A stretch of 32,892 bases of DNA. Origin: RGIG8748 sp045545635. GTDB lineage: Bacteria; Bacillota; Clostridia; UMGS1810. The DNA lies in assembly GCA_045545635.1 (NCBI GenBank), contig JAZQBI010000031.1, positions 1 to 32,892 on the forward strand. Reading direction: 5' to 3'. A model generated the notes under the pieces. That model did no database searches and had not been told where the DNA came from. It saw only the letters and a program-made list of their open reading frames with translations. Below are positions 23,688-31,238 of this stretch, one piece after another; positions within the stretch are counted from its first letter, which is position 1, and each line of letters starts with the position of its first letter. Position numbers and translations under genes: made by a program.

Positions 23688-23720
23688 GGCAGAAATGGAA
23701 TAAACCGTTTCTGCCTTTTT
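23688..23720 (+). terminator. Intrinsic terminator ending the hprK-to-WG-protein run
   Basis: GGCAGAAATGG pairs with CCGTTTCTGCC (one wobble) around an AATAAA loop, followed by TTTTT. It is the first clear terminator downstream of hprK, so hprK through the WG-repeat gene could be one long transcript of about 11.5 kb. Confidence 0.9.
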
Positions 23721-23772
23721 GTGTATCCAAAACACTATCCATATATTACCGATAGAATTATGTAAACCAATG

Positions 23773-23815
23773 TGCTATAATGGTGGTGCACTTTTTTATA
23801 AAACTCACAAGTGCA
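23773..23815 (+). promoter_or_regulatory. Extended -10 promoter and leader hairpin of the LysM-CAP gene
   Basis: TGC-TATAAT (23773-23781) is an extended -10 element; the -35 position is weak. Just downstream, TGCACTT (23787-23793) pairs with AAGTGCA (23809-23815), a 7-bp leader stem that touches the ribosome binding site AAAAGGAGGA and could modulate translation or RNA stability. Confidence 0.5.
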
Positions 23816-23829
23816 AAAGGAGGATAAAT

Positions 23830-24426
23830 ATGAAAAAGGCAATAATATCAACTCTTATTATGACAGCACTTGTTACTACAGTTTCTCACGCAAGTATAAG
23901 TCACAAGGTAGTAAAAGGTGACACCATGTGGAAGATATCAGTAAAGTACCAGCAGGGACTAAAAGAAATAGTGGATGCAAATCCCCAAATAGAAAACCCC
24001 AATCTTATATATCCCGATCAGCTTGTAACCGTTCCCCAAGCAGACACCGGAGTATCGAACTTCGAAACCGAGGTTGTACGCCTTGTAAATCAGATAAGGA
24101 GTCAAAACGGACTGAAACCGCTTACACAGGACTGGCAGCTAAGCCGTGTGGCAAGAGTAAAATCTCAGGATATGGCGGACAAAAACTATTTTTCTCACAC
24201 AAGTCCCACATACGGTTCGCCCTTTGATATGATGAAAAGCTTCGGCATATCCTACAAAACTGCCGCAGAGAACATTGCAATGGGGCAGAAAACCCCACAG
24301 GCGGTTGTAAATGCCTGGATGAATTCTTCCGGACACAGAAAGAATATACTAAATCCCTCGTTTACCACAATCGGAGTAGGATATGTTGCCAAGGGAAATA
24401 TATGGACTCAGATGTTTATTGGATAA
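23830..24426 (+). CDS. Secreted LysM-CAP (SCP/YkwD-type) protein
   Basis: A 198-residue exported protein. It has a signal peptide (MKKAIISTLIMTALVTTVSHA), one LysM domain (about 23-69: HKVVKGDTMWKISVKYQ...NPNLIYPDQLVTVP) that should bind peptidoglycan, then a CAP domain (about 78-198) with LVNQIRSQNGLKPLTQDWQL, FSHTSPTYGSPFDMM, AENIAMG and WMNSSGHRKNILNPSFTTIGVGY. This matches B. subtilis YkwD-like and SafA-neighbour proteins of walls and spores; the molecular activity of bacterial CAP domains is not settled. I start at this ATG because of the AAAAGGAGGA site. It stands between a terminator upstream and the pfkA promoter downstream, so it is its own unit. Confidence 0.93.
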   Translation: MKKAIISTLIMTALVTTVSHASISHKVVKGDTMWKISVKYQQGLKEIVDANPQIENPNLIYPDQLVTVPQADTGVSNFETEVVRLVNQIRSQNGLKPLTQDWQLSRVARVKSQDMADKNYFSHTSPTYGSPFDMMKSFGISYKTAAENIAMGQKTPQAVVNAWMNSSGHRKNILNPSFTTIGVGYVAKGNIWTQMFIG

Positions 24427-24453
24427 AAATTGTATAAAACTTGTGTATAATAC

Positions 24454-24482
24454 TTGATTTTTTACCGAAAATGTTATAAAAT
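24454..24482 (+). promoter_or_regulatory. Predicted promoter of pfkA
   Basis: TTGATT (24454-24459), 17-base spacer, TAAAAT (24477-24482), leaving a leader of about 47 AT-rich bases before the pfkA ATG with a TTGGAGG site. No clear terminator separates the LysM-CAP gene from this promoter. Confidence 0.55.
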
Positions 24483-24535
24483 GGCTATATTATGGATTAA
24501 TATGGATAATTATATATACATTTGGAGGTAATCAT

Positions 24536-25513
24536 ATGGAAATCAAAACAATAGGTGTTCTTACAAGCGGCGGTGATGCTCCCGGTATGAATGCGGCAGT
24601 GCGTGCTGTTGTGCGTACGGGACTTCGCTATGGATTTAATGTCAAGGGTATCAAAGAGGGATACCGCGGACTTCTCAAAAAGAATATTATAGATATGGAT
24701 GCAAGATGCGTGAGTGAGTATCTGCAAAGAGGCGGAACCATGCTGGAAACTGCCCGTTGTCCCGAGTTCAAAACTCCAGAGGGCATCAAGGCAGGTGCAG
24801 ATGTATGCAAGGAAATGGGCATAGATGCCCTCGTTGTAATAGGCGGTGACGGTTCCTTCCGTGGTGCCAAGGCACTTTCGGAGCATGGCATACTCACCAT
24901 CGCCATTCCCGGCACAATAGATAATGATATTGCCTGCAGTGAATACACAATAGGCTTTGATACAGCTCTCAACACTGCTCTGGAGTCTGCAGACAGGCTT
25001 CGTGACACTTGCACATCCCATCACAGATGCTCGGTAATTGAGGTAATGGGTGCAAGAGCCGGCTATATAGCTGTGGAAACTGCAATTGCCGCAGGTGCAG
25101 AGGTTGTACTCACTCCTGAAGTTCCATTTGATTTTGAAAAAGATGTAATAGAAGTAATAAGGCAGGGCAGAGCCAGCGGCAGAAAGCACAATCTCATTGT
25201 TGTTGCCGAGGGTGTTGATATGGATGTAAGCAAAATGGCAAAGCTCATCAAGGAAAAAACCGATATAGATACAAGAGCTACCATTCTGGGACACATTCAG
25301 CGAGGCGGAAGCCCAACGGTTCGTGACAGAGTTATGGCGGCAGTTATGGGTTCAAGAGCTGTTGACCTTATTGCTCAGGGCAAGACAAACAGAGTTGTTG
25401 TAGTTAAGGGCGGCGATGTTACAGATCTTGATATTACAGAAGGACTGGAAATGAAAAAGTGCCTGAACCGTGATATGTATGCACTGGTACACAAGCTTTC
25501 CGTATCCAAATAA
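24536..25513 (+). CDS. pfkA: 6-phosphofructokinase, ATP-dependent type
   Basis: Phosphorylates fructose-6-phosphate in the committed step of glycolysis. It is 325 residues, near the 319-320 of Bacillus and E. coli PfkA. Motifs: GVLTSGGDAPGMNAAVRAVVR at the N-terminus, the nucleotide site VVIGGDGSFRGA, and PGTIDNDI with the catalytic Asp. The Gly before TIDND, where PPi-dependent enzymes carry Lys, indicates ATP use. Then come the substrate-binding VIEVMGARAGYIA and the HIQRGGSPTVRDR segment. With pgi and glk in the same window it forms the upper glycolytic block. A hairpin follows the stop, then a small membrane ORF and valS. Confidence 0.97.
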   Translation: MEIKTIGVLTSGGDAPGMNAAVRAVVRTGLRYGFNVKGIKEGYRGLLKKNIIDMDARCVSEYLQRGGTMLETARCPEFKTPEGIKAGADVCKEMGIDALVVIGGDGSFRGAKALSEHGILTIAIPGTIDNDIACSEYTIGFDTALNTALESADRLRDTCTSHHRCSVIEVMGARAGYIAVETAIAAGAEVVLTPEVPFDFEKDVIEVIRQGRASGRKHNLIVVAEGVDMDVSKMAKLIKEKTDIDTRATILGHIQRGGSPTVRDRVMAAVMGSRAVDLIAQGKTNRVVVVKGGDVTDLDITEGLEMKKCLNRDMYALVHKLSVSK

Positions 25514-25515
25514 AA

Positions 25516-25542
25516 AATGGCTTGCATTTTTGCAAAGCCATT
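25516..25542. other. Hairpin after pfkA, with a T run only on the minus strand
   Basis: AATGGCTT (25516-25523) pairs with AAGCCATT (25535-25542), extended by GCA/TGC across one bulged A, with a TTTT loop. After it the + strand reads ACATAGG with no T tract, so it is not a standard terminator for pfkA. It may be an RNA stabiliser or partial pause site before the small ORF. Confidence 0.6.
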
Positions 25543-25558
25543 ACATAGGAATGATATT

Positions 25559-25735
25559 ATGAAATATTTTTTAGTGTTTATTCTGGCAGTACTTTTGATT
25601 TGCAATTATCTTTCTAAGAAAATTTTAGGATTTTTTCTTAAGGAAGAACCAACTCAAAAACAAGATGTTATTTACAAATCTATTTTATATTTAATTACGG
25701 TGGCAGTTGTTATTTATATGATGATAACTGCCTAA
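25559..25735 (+). CDS. Small membrane protein, 58 residues, unknown function
   Basis: Predicted peptide starting MKYFLVFILAVLLICNYL. It has two hydrophobic segments (about residues 2-17 and 38-57) joined by a charged stretch (SKKILGFFLKEEPTQKQDVIYK). An AGGA sequence lies 8 bases before the ATG. An in-frame ATG 42 bases upstream would place the start inside the hairpin and has no good ribosome site, so I prefer the shorter form. I do not recognise a family. It sits 45 bp after pfkA and 37 bp before valS, probably co-transcribed with them. Coding status rests on frame length, hydrophobic pattern and ribosome site alone. Confidence 0.55.
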   Translation: MKYFLVFILAVLLICNYLSKKILGFFLKEEPTQKQDVIYKSILYLITVAVVIYMMITA

Positions 25736-25772
25736 GCAGATACTTAAAAAACAGAGAGGATTGAAACTTACA

Positions 25773-28403
25773 ATGGCAACAAAAAAAGAACTTGCAAAGC
25801 AGTATAATCCTGCTGAGGTAGAGGATAGGATATATTCCATGTGGCTTGACAACAAGTATTTCCACGCAGAGCCGGATTCTTCCAAAAAACCCTTTACCGT
25901 GGTTATTCCCCCTCCAAATGTTACAGGACAGCTCCATATGGGACATGCTCTTGATGAAACTCTTCAGGATATTCTTGTCCGCTACAAGAGAATGGCAGGC
26001 TACAATGCTCTTTGGGTACCCGGTACAGACCACGCAGGTATTGCAACTCAGATTAAGGTTGAGGAATCACTCCGAAAAGAGGAAGGTCTCACCCGTTATG
26101 ATCTTGGAAGAGAAAAGTTTCTGGAAAGAGTATGGGATTGGAAAAATCAGTTCGGAAGCCGTATTATCAATCAGATAAAGAAGCTCGGTTGTTCCTGCGA
26201 CTGGGACAGAGAGCGCTTTACCATGGACGAGGGTTGCTCCAATGCCGTAAAGGAAGTTTTTGTTAAGTTATACGAAAAAGGACTTATATATCAGGGCAAC
26301 AGAATAATCAACTGGTGTCCTCACTGTATTACTGCACTTTCCGATGCGGAAGTTGAGTATGCAGAGCAGGAAGGCTTCTTCTGGCATATCAAGTATCCCG
26401 TAAAGGATTCCGATGAGTTTGTGGAGATTGCCACTACAAGACCGGAAACACTTATCGGTGATACTGCCGTTGCCGTTCATCCCGATGACGAGAGATATGC
26501 TCATCTTGTGGGCAAAACTCTCATTCTTCCCCTTGTAGGAAGAGAAATTCCCGTTATTGCCGATGACTATGTAGACAAGGAATTCGGTACAGGCTGTGTT
26601 AAGATTACACCTGCTCATGATCCCAACGACTTCGAGGTTGGTTTAAGACACAACCTTGAACAGATAAAGGTATTAAATGACGATGCAACCATCAATTCCT
26701 ACGGTGGAAAGTACGAGGGTATGGATCGCTACGAAGCCAGAAAGGCTATGGTAGATGACCTTGAAAAGGCAGGACTTCTTGTTAAGGTTAAGCCTCATTC
26801 TCACAATGTAGGTCAGTGTTACAGATGCGGTACAACCGTAGAGCCCATAACCTCCAAACAGTGGTTTGTAAAGATGGAACCCCTAAGCAAGAAGGCTATT
26901 GAAGTTGTAAAAGACGGAACAATCAAATTTGTTCCCGACAGATTCAGTAAGACTTACTTGAACTGGATGGAAAATGTCCACGATTGGTGTATATCCCGTC
27001 AGCTCTGGTGGGGACACAGAATTCCTGCATTCTACTGCGAATGCGGTGAAACCGTTGTTTCCAAGGAAGAGGTTACAACCTGTCCCAAGTGCGGCAAGGC
27101 AATGAAGCAGGATCCCGATGTTCTTGATACATGGTTCAGCTCTGCACTCTGGCCTTTCTCCACATTAGGTTGGCCTGAGAACACCGAGGACCTCAAATAC
27201 TTCTATCCCACAAGTGTGCTTGTTACAGGCTATGATATTATCTTCTTCTGGGTAGCAAGAATGATATTCTCTGCTATGGAGCACATGGAGGAAGAACCTT
27301 TCAAATATGTATTTATTCACGGTATAGTAAGAGACAGTCAGGGCAGAAAGATGAGTAAGTCTCTCGGTAACGGCATAGATCCTCTTGAAGTTATATCCAA
27401 GTACGGTGCCGATGCTCTTCGTTTCACTCTTGCTACAGGTAATGCACCCGGCAACGATATGCGTTATTATGACGAAAGAGTTGAAGCCAGCCGTAACTTT
27501 GCAAACAAAATCTGGAATGCATCAAGATTCCTTCTTATGAATCTTGATATAGAAAAAGTAGAGCTTCCCGAAATTTCGGAAATGCATTCCGAAGACAAGT
27601 GGATAGTAAGTCAGTTCAATACTCTTGCAAAAGAAGTAACAGACAATCTTGAAAAGTTCGAGCTTGGTGTTGCAGTATCAAAGCTCTATGACTTTATCTG
27701 GGATAACTACTGTGACTGGTACATTGAGCTTGTTAAACCCCGTCTGTACGAAGCAGAGGGTGCAGACAAGGTTGCACAGAAGGTGCTTTCCTATGTACTT
27801 GTAAATACATTAAAGCTTCTTCATCCCTTTATGCCGTTTATTACAGAGGAAATCTTCGGCAATCTTCCCACAGGCGAAGACAGTATTATGGTTTCCAAGT
27901 GGCCTGAATATGATGAAAAGCTTTCCTTCCCTGAGGACGAAAAGAAAATGCAGATAGTTATGGATGCCATAAGAGCAATCCGTAACCTCCGCACACAGAT
28001 GAATGTAGTTCCTTCCAAAAAGGCAAAGGTTGTTATCGTAACAGACAGTAAGGACATTTTTGCAGGAAGCGAAATTTTCTTCGAAAAGCTTGCAGGTGCA
28101 TCCGAAACTCTTATTCAGTCCGATAAGTCCGGCATAGACGATAATGCGGTAAATGCCGTAGTTGAGGGTGCCCAGGTTTATATTCCTCTTGATGAGCTTG
28201 TTGACAAGGCAAAAGAGCTTGAAAGATTGAATCAGGAAAAAGCAAAGCTTGAAGCAGAAATCAAGCGTGTGGAATCCAAGCTTTCCAACGAGTCCTTTGT
28301 AAGCAAGGCTCCCAAGAAGATTGTTGATGAAGAAAAGGAAAAAGGCGAAAAGTACAAGGCTATGCTTGCCAAAGTACTTGAAAGTATAGAAAAAATAGGG
28401 TGA
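25773..28403 (+). CDS. valS: Valyl-tRNA synthetase
   Basis: Class I aminoacyl-tRNA synthetase charging tRNA-Val, 876 residues, the usual length. Motifs: PPPNVTGQLHMGHAL (HMGH at 55-58), the editing (CP1) domain from about 190 with TTRPETLIGDTAVAVHPDD, a Cys-rich patch (CECGETVV...TCPKCGKAM), KMSKS (526-530), the anticodon-binding helices, and a C-terminal coiled coil (about 805-876, ELERLNQEKAKLEAEIKRVESKL). I start at this ATG rather than a TTG 12 bases upstream, because the AGAGAGGA ribosome site abuts that TTG. No T-box fits in the 37-base upstream gap. folC overlaps the stop by 4 bp. Confidence 0.97.
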   Translation: MATKKELAKQYNPAEVEDRIYSMWLDNKYFHAEPDSSKKPFTVVIPPPNVTGQLHMGHALDETLQDILVRYKRMAGYNALWVPGTDHAGIATQIKVEESLRKEEGLTRYDLGREKFLERVWDWKNQFGSRIINQIKKLGCSCDWDRERFTMDEGCSNAVKEVFVKLYEKGLIYQGNRIINWCPHCITALSDAEVEYAEQEGFFWHIKYPVKDSDEFVEIATTRPETLIGDTAVAVHPDDERYAHLVGKTLILPLVGREIPVIADDYVDKEFGTGCVKITPAHDPNDFEVGLRHNLEQIKVLNDDATINSYGGKYEGMDRYEARKAMVDDLEKAGLLVKVKPHSHNVGQCYRCGTTVEPITSKQWFVKMEPLSKKAIEVVKDGTIKFVPDRFSKTYLNWMENVHDWCISRQLWWGHRIPAFYCECGETVVSKEEVTTCPKCGKAMKQDPDVLDTWFSSALWPFSTLGWPENTEDLKYFYPTSVLVTGYDIIFFWVARMIFSAMEHMEEEPFKYVFIHGIVRDSQGRKMSKSLGNGIDPLEVISKYGADALRFTLATGNAPGNDMRYYDERVEASRNFANKIWNASRFLLMNLDIEKVELPEISEMHSEDKWIVSQFNTLAKEVTDNLEKFELGVAVSKLYDFIWDNYCDWYIELVKPRLYEAEGADKVAQKVLSYVLVNTLKLLHPFMPFITEEIFGNLPTGEDSIMVSKWPEYDEKLSFPEDEKKMQIVMDAIRAIRNLRTQMNVVPSKKAKVVIVTDSKDIFAGSEIFFEKLAGASETLIQSDKSGIDDNAVNAVVEGAQVYIPLDELVDKAKELERLNQEKAKLEAEIKRVESKLSNESFVSKAPKKIVDEEKEKGEKYKAMLAKVLESIEKIG

Positions 28404-29650
28404 TTAATTTGCTTAAAACGGAAAAGGAATGTATAGACTACATCCACTCCCTGAGCAAATTCGGAAAGAAGGCAGGGCTTTGTAATATCAAAGCCCTGCT
28501 TGCCATAATAGGCAATCCTCACAGAGAGCTTAGGTGTATTCATATTGCCGGAACAAACGGCAAGGGTTCAGTTTCCTGTATGATTTCCGAAATTCTCAAG
28601 GCTTCGGGTTATAAAGTGGGTATGAACACTTCCCCCTATATTGAGGTATTTAACGAACGCCTGACAATAAACGGTGTCAATATCCCTCCCGATAAGCTTA
28701 TTTATTACACAAACAAGCTTATCGGTGCAATGAATGAGCTTAATATAAACCCAATAGAATTTGAATTTATTACCGCTATGGGTTTTTTATATTTTCGTGA
28801 TGAGGGCTGTGACTATGCTGTTATAGAGTGCGGTATAGGCGGACTTATGGACAGCACCAACGTTATCGAAAATCCTGATTTATGTGTTATAGCCCCCATT
28901 GGGTGCGATCACACCGATATACTTGGGGAAACAATTGAGAAAATAGCATTTCAGAAAGCCGGAATAATAAAAGAAAATTCCCGGGTGGTAATTCATCCTG
29001 ATATGGACGAAAAGGCACTGGAAGTAATAAAAAAATATGCACATAGCAAAAATGCATCTGTTTTTGAAACAGATAAGAATTTTTGTGTTTTATCCTGCGA
29101 CAGATTAAGTACCCTTGTCAATATAGACGGACTTACAATCAACATGAAGCTCCTTGGAGACTACCAGCCATCCAATGCGTCACTAGCAGTAAATGCCGCA
29201 AGAATATTGGGAATATCTGATGAAGATATTGCAAAAGGCATAGAAAATGCCCATTGGAAATGCCGTTTTGAGTTTGTAAGAGATAATCTTGTTATAGACG
29301 GTGCTCACAATCTCCACGGAGTAACCGCTTTTGCAAAAAGTGTCAATACTTACATTCCAACGGAAAACAGAGTTTTTGTTATAGGAATACTAAACGACAA
29401 GGATTTTGACTCCTGTGCAAAGGTGCTCTCGGAGCTAAAAGGTAAATTTATAGTAACAGATGTTCCCAGTATCAGGCAGTCATCAGACGGCAGTGTATAC
29501 AGGAGAATCAAAGAGTATATTCCCACAGCAATCTATGAACCCGATTACAAAGAGGCGACAGATAAGGCAATTGAGCTTGCGGGTGACGGATTCGTGTGCA
29601 TTGCAGGTTCTTTGTATCTTGCAGGTGCCATACGCACATATTTGTCATAA
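28400..29650 (+). CDS. folC: Bifunctional folylpolyglutamate synthase / dihydrofolate synthase
   Basis: Mur-ligase-family enzyme adding glutamate to dihydropteroate and folates. The protein is about 413-416 residues. Visible: CIDYIHSLSKFGKKAGL (family N-terminus), P-loop HIAGTNGKGSVSCMI, SPYIEVFNERLTING, EFEFITAMGFLYF, the APIGCDHTDILGETIEKIAFQKAGIIK block (typically LDHT) and VIDGAHNLHGVTAF in the C-terminal domain. Two starts compete: GTG at 28400 overlapping the valS stop, and TTG at 28409, which has AGGGTGA at good spacing. I list the former. valS-folC is a recurrent Clostridia and Bacilli pairing. Confidence 0.95.
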   Translation: MINLLKTEKECIDYIHSLSKFGKKAGLCNIKALLAIIGNPHRELRCIHIAGTNGKGSVSCMISEILKASGYKVGMNTSPYIEVFNERLTINGVNIPPDKLIYYTNKLIGAMNELNINPIEFEFITAMGFLYFRDEGCDYAVIECGIGGLMDSTNVIENPDLCVIAPIGCDHTDILGETIEKIAFQKAGIIKENSRVVIHPDMDEKALEVIKKYAHSKNASVFETDKNFCVLSCDRLSTLVNIDGLTINMKLLGDYQPSNASLAVNAARILGISDEDIAKGIENAHWKCRFEFVRDNLVIDGAHNLHGVTAFAKSVNTYIPTENRVFVIGILNDKDFDSCAKVLSELKGKFIVTDVPSIRQSSDGSVYRRIKEYIPTAIYEPDYKEATDKAIELAGDGFVCIAGSLYLAGAIRTYLS

Positions 29651-29666
29651 TACATCATTTCCCGCC

Positions 29667-29693
29667 AAAGGGAAAATAATTTCTCCGCCGAAA
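29667..29693 (+). promoter_or_regulatory. Candidate sigma-H promoter of the spoIIA operon
   Basis: AAAGGGAAA (29667-29675), an 11-base spacer, then GCCGAAA (29687-29693). This fits the sigma-H pattern RnAGGAwww-N11-12-RnnGAAT (recalled from Bacillus) with one mismatch in each box. spoIIA is sigma-H dependent in B. subtilis. A small stem TTTCCC/GGGAAA (29658-29675) overlaps the -35 box and may weakly end folC transcription. Confidence 0.45.
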
Positions 29694-29724
29694 TCCTTTA
29701 GTAGGACAAAGGAGGAATTATTAT

Positions 29725-30057
29725 ATGGTAAACTTCAGCACAAACAAAAAAGCGCTGGTGGTATCTGTCACCGGTGATATCGATCAGCACAATGCGGCAT
29801 CAATCCGTGAGCAGATAGATCTCAAAATAAGCTTTGAGAGTGTACGCAAGGTAATATTTGATTTTTCAAATCTGGATTTTATGGATAGCTCAGGTATCGG
29901 TATCATCATAGGCAGGTACAAGCTTATGAGTGCCGTAAACGGTGAGGTATGCATAGTAGTGCGTAAACCCACCGTAAAAAAGCTCCTTGAACTTTCGGGA
30001 GTGCAGAAAATAGCCAGAATATGCGATTCCCTTTCGGACGCAATGAAAACAGCATAA
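29725..30057 (+). CDS. spoIIAA: Anti-sigma-F factor antagonist SpoIIAA
   Basis: STAS-domain anti-anti-sigma factor of the forespore sigma-F switch: unphosphorylated it displaces sigma-F from SpoIIAB. The 110-residue length is slightly shorter than the 117 of B. subtilis. The phosphorylation motif DFMDSSGIGIIIGRYK is intact; S56 corresponds to B. subtilis Ser58. An AAAGGAGG site precedes the ATG. It is the first gene of the spoIIAA-spoIIAB-sigF operon, 14 bp upstream of spoIIAB. Confidence 0.96.
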   Translation: MVNFSTNKKALVVSVTGDIDQHNAASIREQIDLKISFESVRKVIFDFSNLDFMDSSGIGIIIGRYKLMSAVNGEVCIVVRKPTVKKLLELSGVQKIARICDSLSDAMKTA

Positions 30058-30071
30058 GGAGGGGAATACAT

Positions 30072-30503
30072 ATGAATAACAATGTTGTAGAAATTAAATT
30101 TTTATCAAGGAGCGAAAATGAGAGCTTCGCCCGTACGGTAGTGGCGGCTTTTATCGCTTCCATGGATCCCACCTTAGAGGAGCTTGCCGATGTCAAAACC
30201 GCCGTAAGCGAAGCGGTAACAAATTCCATTGTACACGGCTATTCTTCATCGGGTGGATACATATACATGGAGTGCAGTATTTCGGGAGATACACTCACTG
30301 TTGTCATTAAGGATAACGGCAAAGGCATTGCCGATGTTTCCAAGGCAAGGGAGCCTCTTTTTACCACCAATACAGACGGAGAGCGTTCCGGAATGGGATT
30401 TACGGTTATGGAGACATTTATGGATTCCGTTGACGTGGAGTCTATTGTGGGAGTAGGAACCAAGGTCACCATGACCAGACAAATCGGAAAAAATCGCCTT
30501 TAG
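30072..30503 (+). CDS. spoIIAB: Anti-sigma-F factor / serine kinase SpoIIAB
   Basis: GHKL-type kinase that holds sigma-F inactive before asymmetric septation and phosphorylates SpoIIAA. It is 143 residues. The Bergerat fold is visible: N box KTAVSEAVTNSIVHGY (E47, N51), G1 box DNGKGI (81-86), and the lid and G2 region RSGMGFTVMETFMD. An AAGGAGGGG site precedes this ATG; the frame is open further upstream inside spoIIAA but no other start has a comparable site. sigF follows after 14 bp. Confidence 0.96.
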   Translation: MNNNVVEIKFLSRSENESFARTVVAAFIASMDPTLEELADVKTAVSEAVTNSIVHGYSSSGGYIYMECSISGDTLTVVIKDNGKGIADVSKAREPLFTTNTDGERSGMGFTVMETFMDSVDVESIVGVGTKVTMTRQIGKNRL

Positions 30504-30517
30504 GCCATCGGATTGGG

Positions 30518-31237
30518 GTGGCAAAGGTGTACAGTTTAATACAGGAAGCACAAGAAGGCAACCGTGATGCTATGGATAGTATTATCCGTGATAACGGAGG
30601 TCTTGTCCGCAGTATTGTGACAAGATTTCTGGGAAGGGGTTACGATGCGGAGGATCTGTGCCAGATAGGTATGATAGGACTTGTCAAGGCGGTTCGCCGT
30701 TTTGACACAAGCTACGATGTAAAGTTCTCTACCTATGCAGTACCCCTCATAACCGGAGAAATAAAACGCTTTCTTCGGGATGACGGACTAATCAAGGTCA
30801 GCAGGAGATACAAGGAGATTTCCCTCAGTGCAAGACTTGAAACAGAGAGATATATGAAGGTAAACGGCAGAGAACCTACCGTAGGGGAGCTGGCGGATAT
30901 TCTCTCCATAGATGTCTATACCCTGACAGAGGCTATGGAGTCAGCAAGGGAGTGTGAATCCATATACCGCACTGTGTCGGAAGAGGGCAGAGGTGAGATG
31001 TATCTCATAGACAAGCTCTCCGGGGAGGAAACACTTACTGTTACAGACAGGATAAGTCTCAATTTTGCGGTTTCCGCCTTGGATAAACGGCAAAGACAGA
31101 TTATTGCATACAGATATTTTATGGACGAAACTCAGACTACCGTTGCAAAAAGACTGGGAATATCTCAGGTGCAGGTATCACGGATAGAAAAAAAGGCACT
31201 GTGTGCCCTTAGAGATAAACTAAAGGATTGTTGCTAA
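30518..31237 (+). CDS. sigF: RNA polymerase sigma-F factor (forespore)
   Basis: Sigma-70 family factor that directs early forespore transcription, 239 residues. Region 2 has AEDLCQIGMIGLVKAVRRFD and FSTYAVPLITGEIKRFLRDDG. Region 3 follows, and region 4 has YFMDETQTTVAKRLGISQVQVSRIEKKAL. No frameshift or insertion is seen. The start is GTG: either this one (VAKVYSLI) or the GTG 9 bases later, since both lie in a G-rich TTGGGGTGG stretch. Presence of the intact three-gene operon argues for an endospore former. The next gene starts 1 bp after the stop. Confidence 0.96.
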   Translation: MAKVYSLIQEAQEGNRDAMDSIIRDNGGLVRSIVTRFLGRGYDAEDLCQIGMIGLVKAVRRFDTSYDVKFSTYAVPLITGEIKRFLRDDGLIKVSRRYKEISLSARLETERYMKVNGREPTVGELADILSIDVYTLTEAMESARECESIYRTVSEEGRGEMYLIDKLSGEETLTVTDRISLNFAVSALDKRQRQIIAYRYFMDETQTTVAKRLGISQVQVSRIEKKALCALRDKLKDCC

Positions 31238-31238
31238 A

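Noticed and set aside
25736..25772. T-box riboswitch upstream of valS
   Set aside because: The gap is only 37 bases, with the small membrane ORF and pfkA immediately before it. No specifier stem or T-box sequence was seen.
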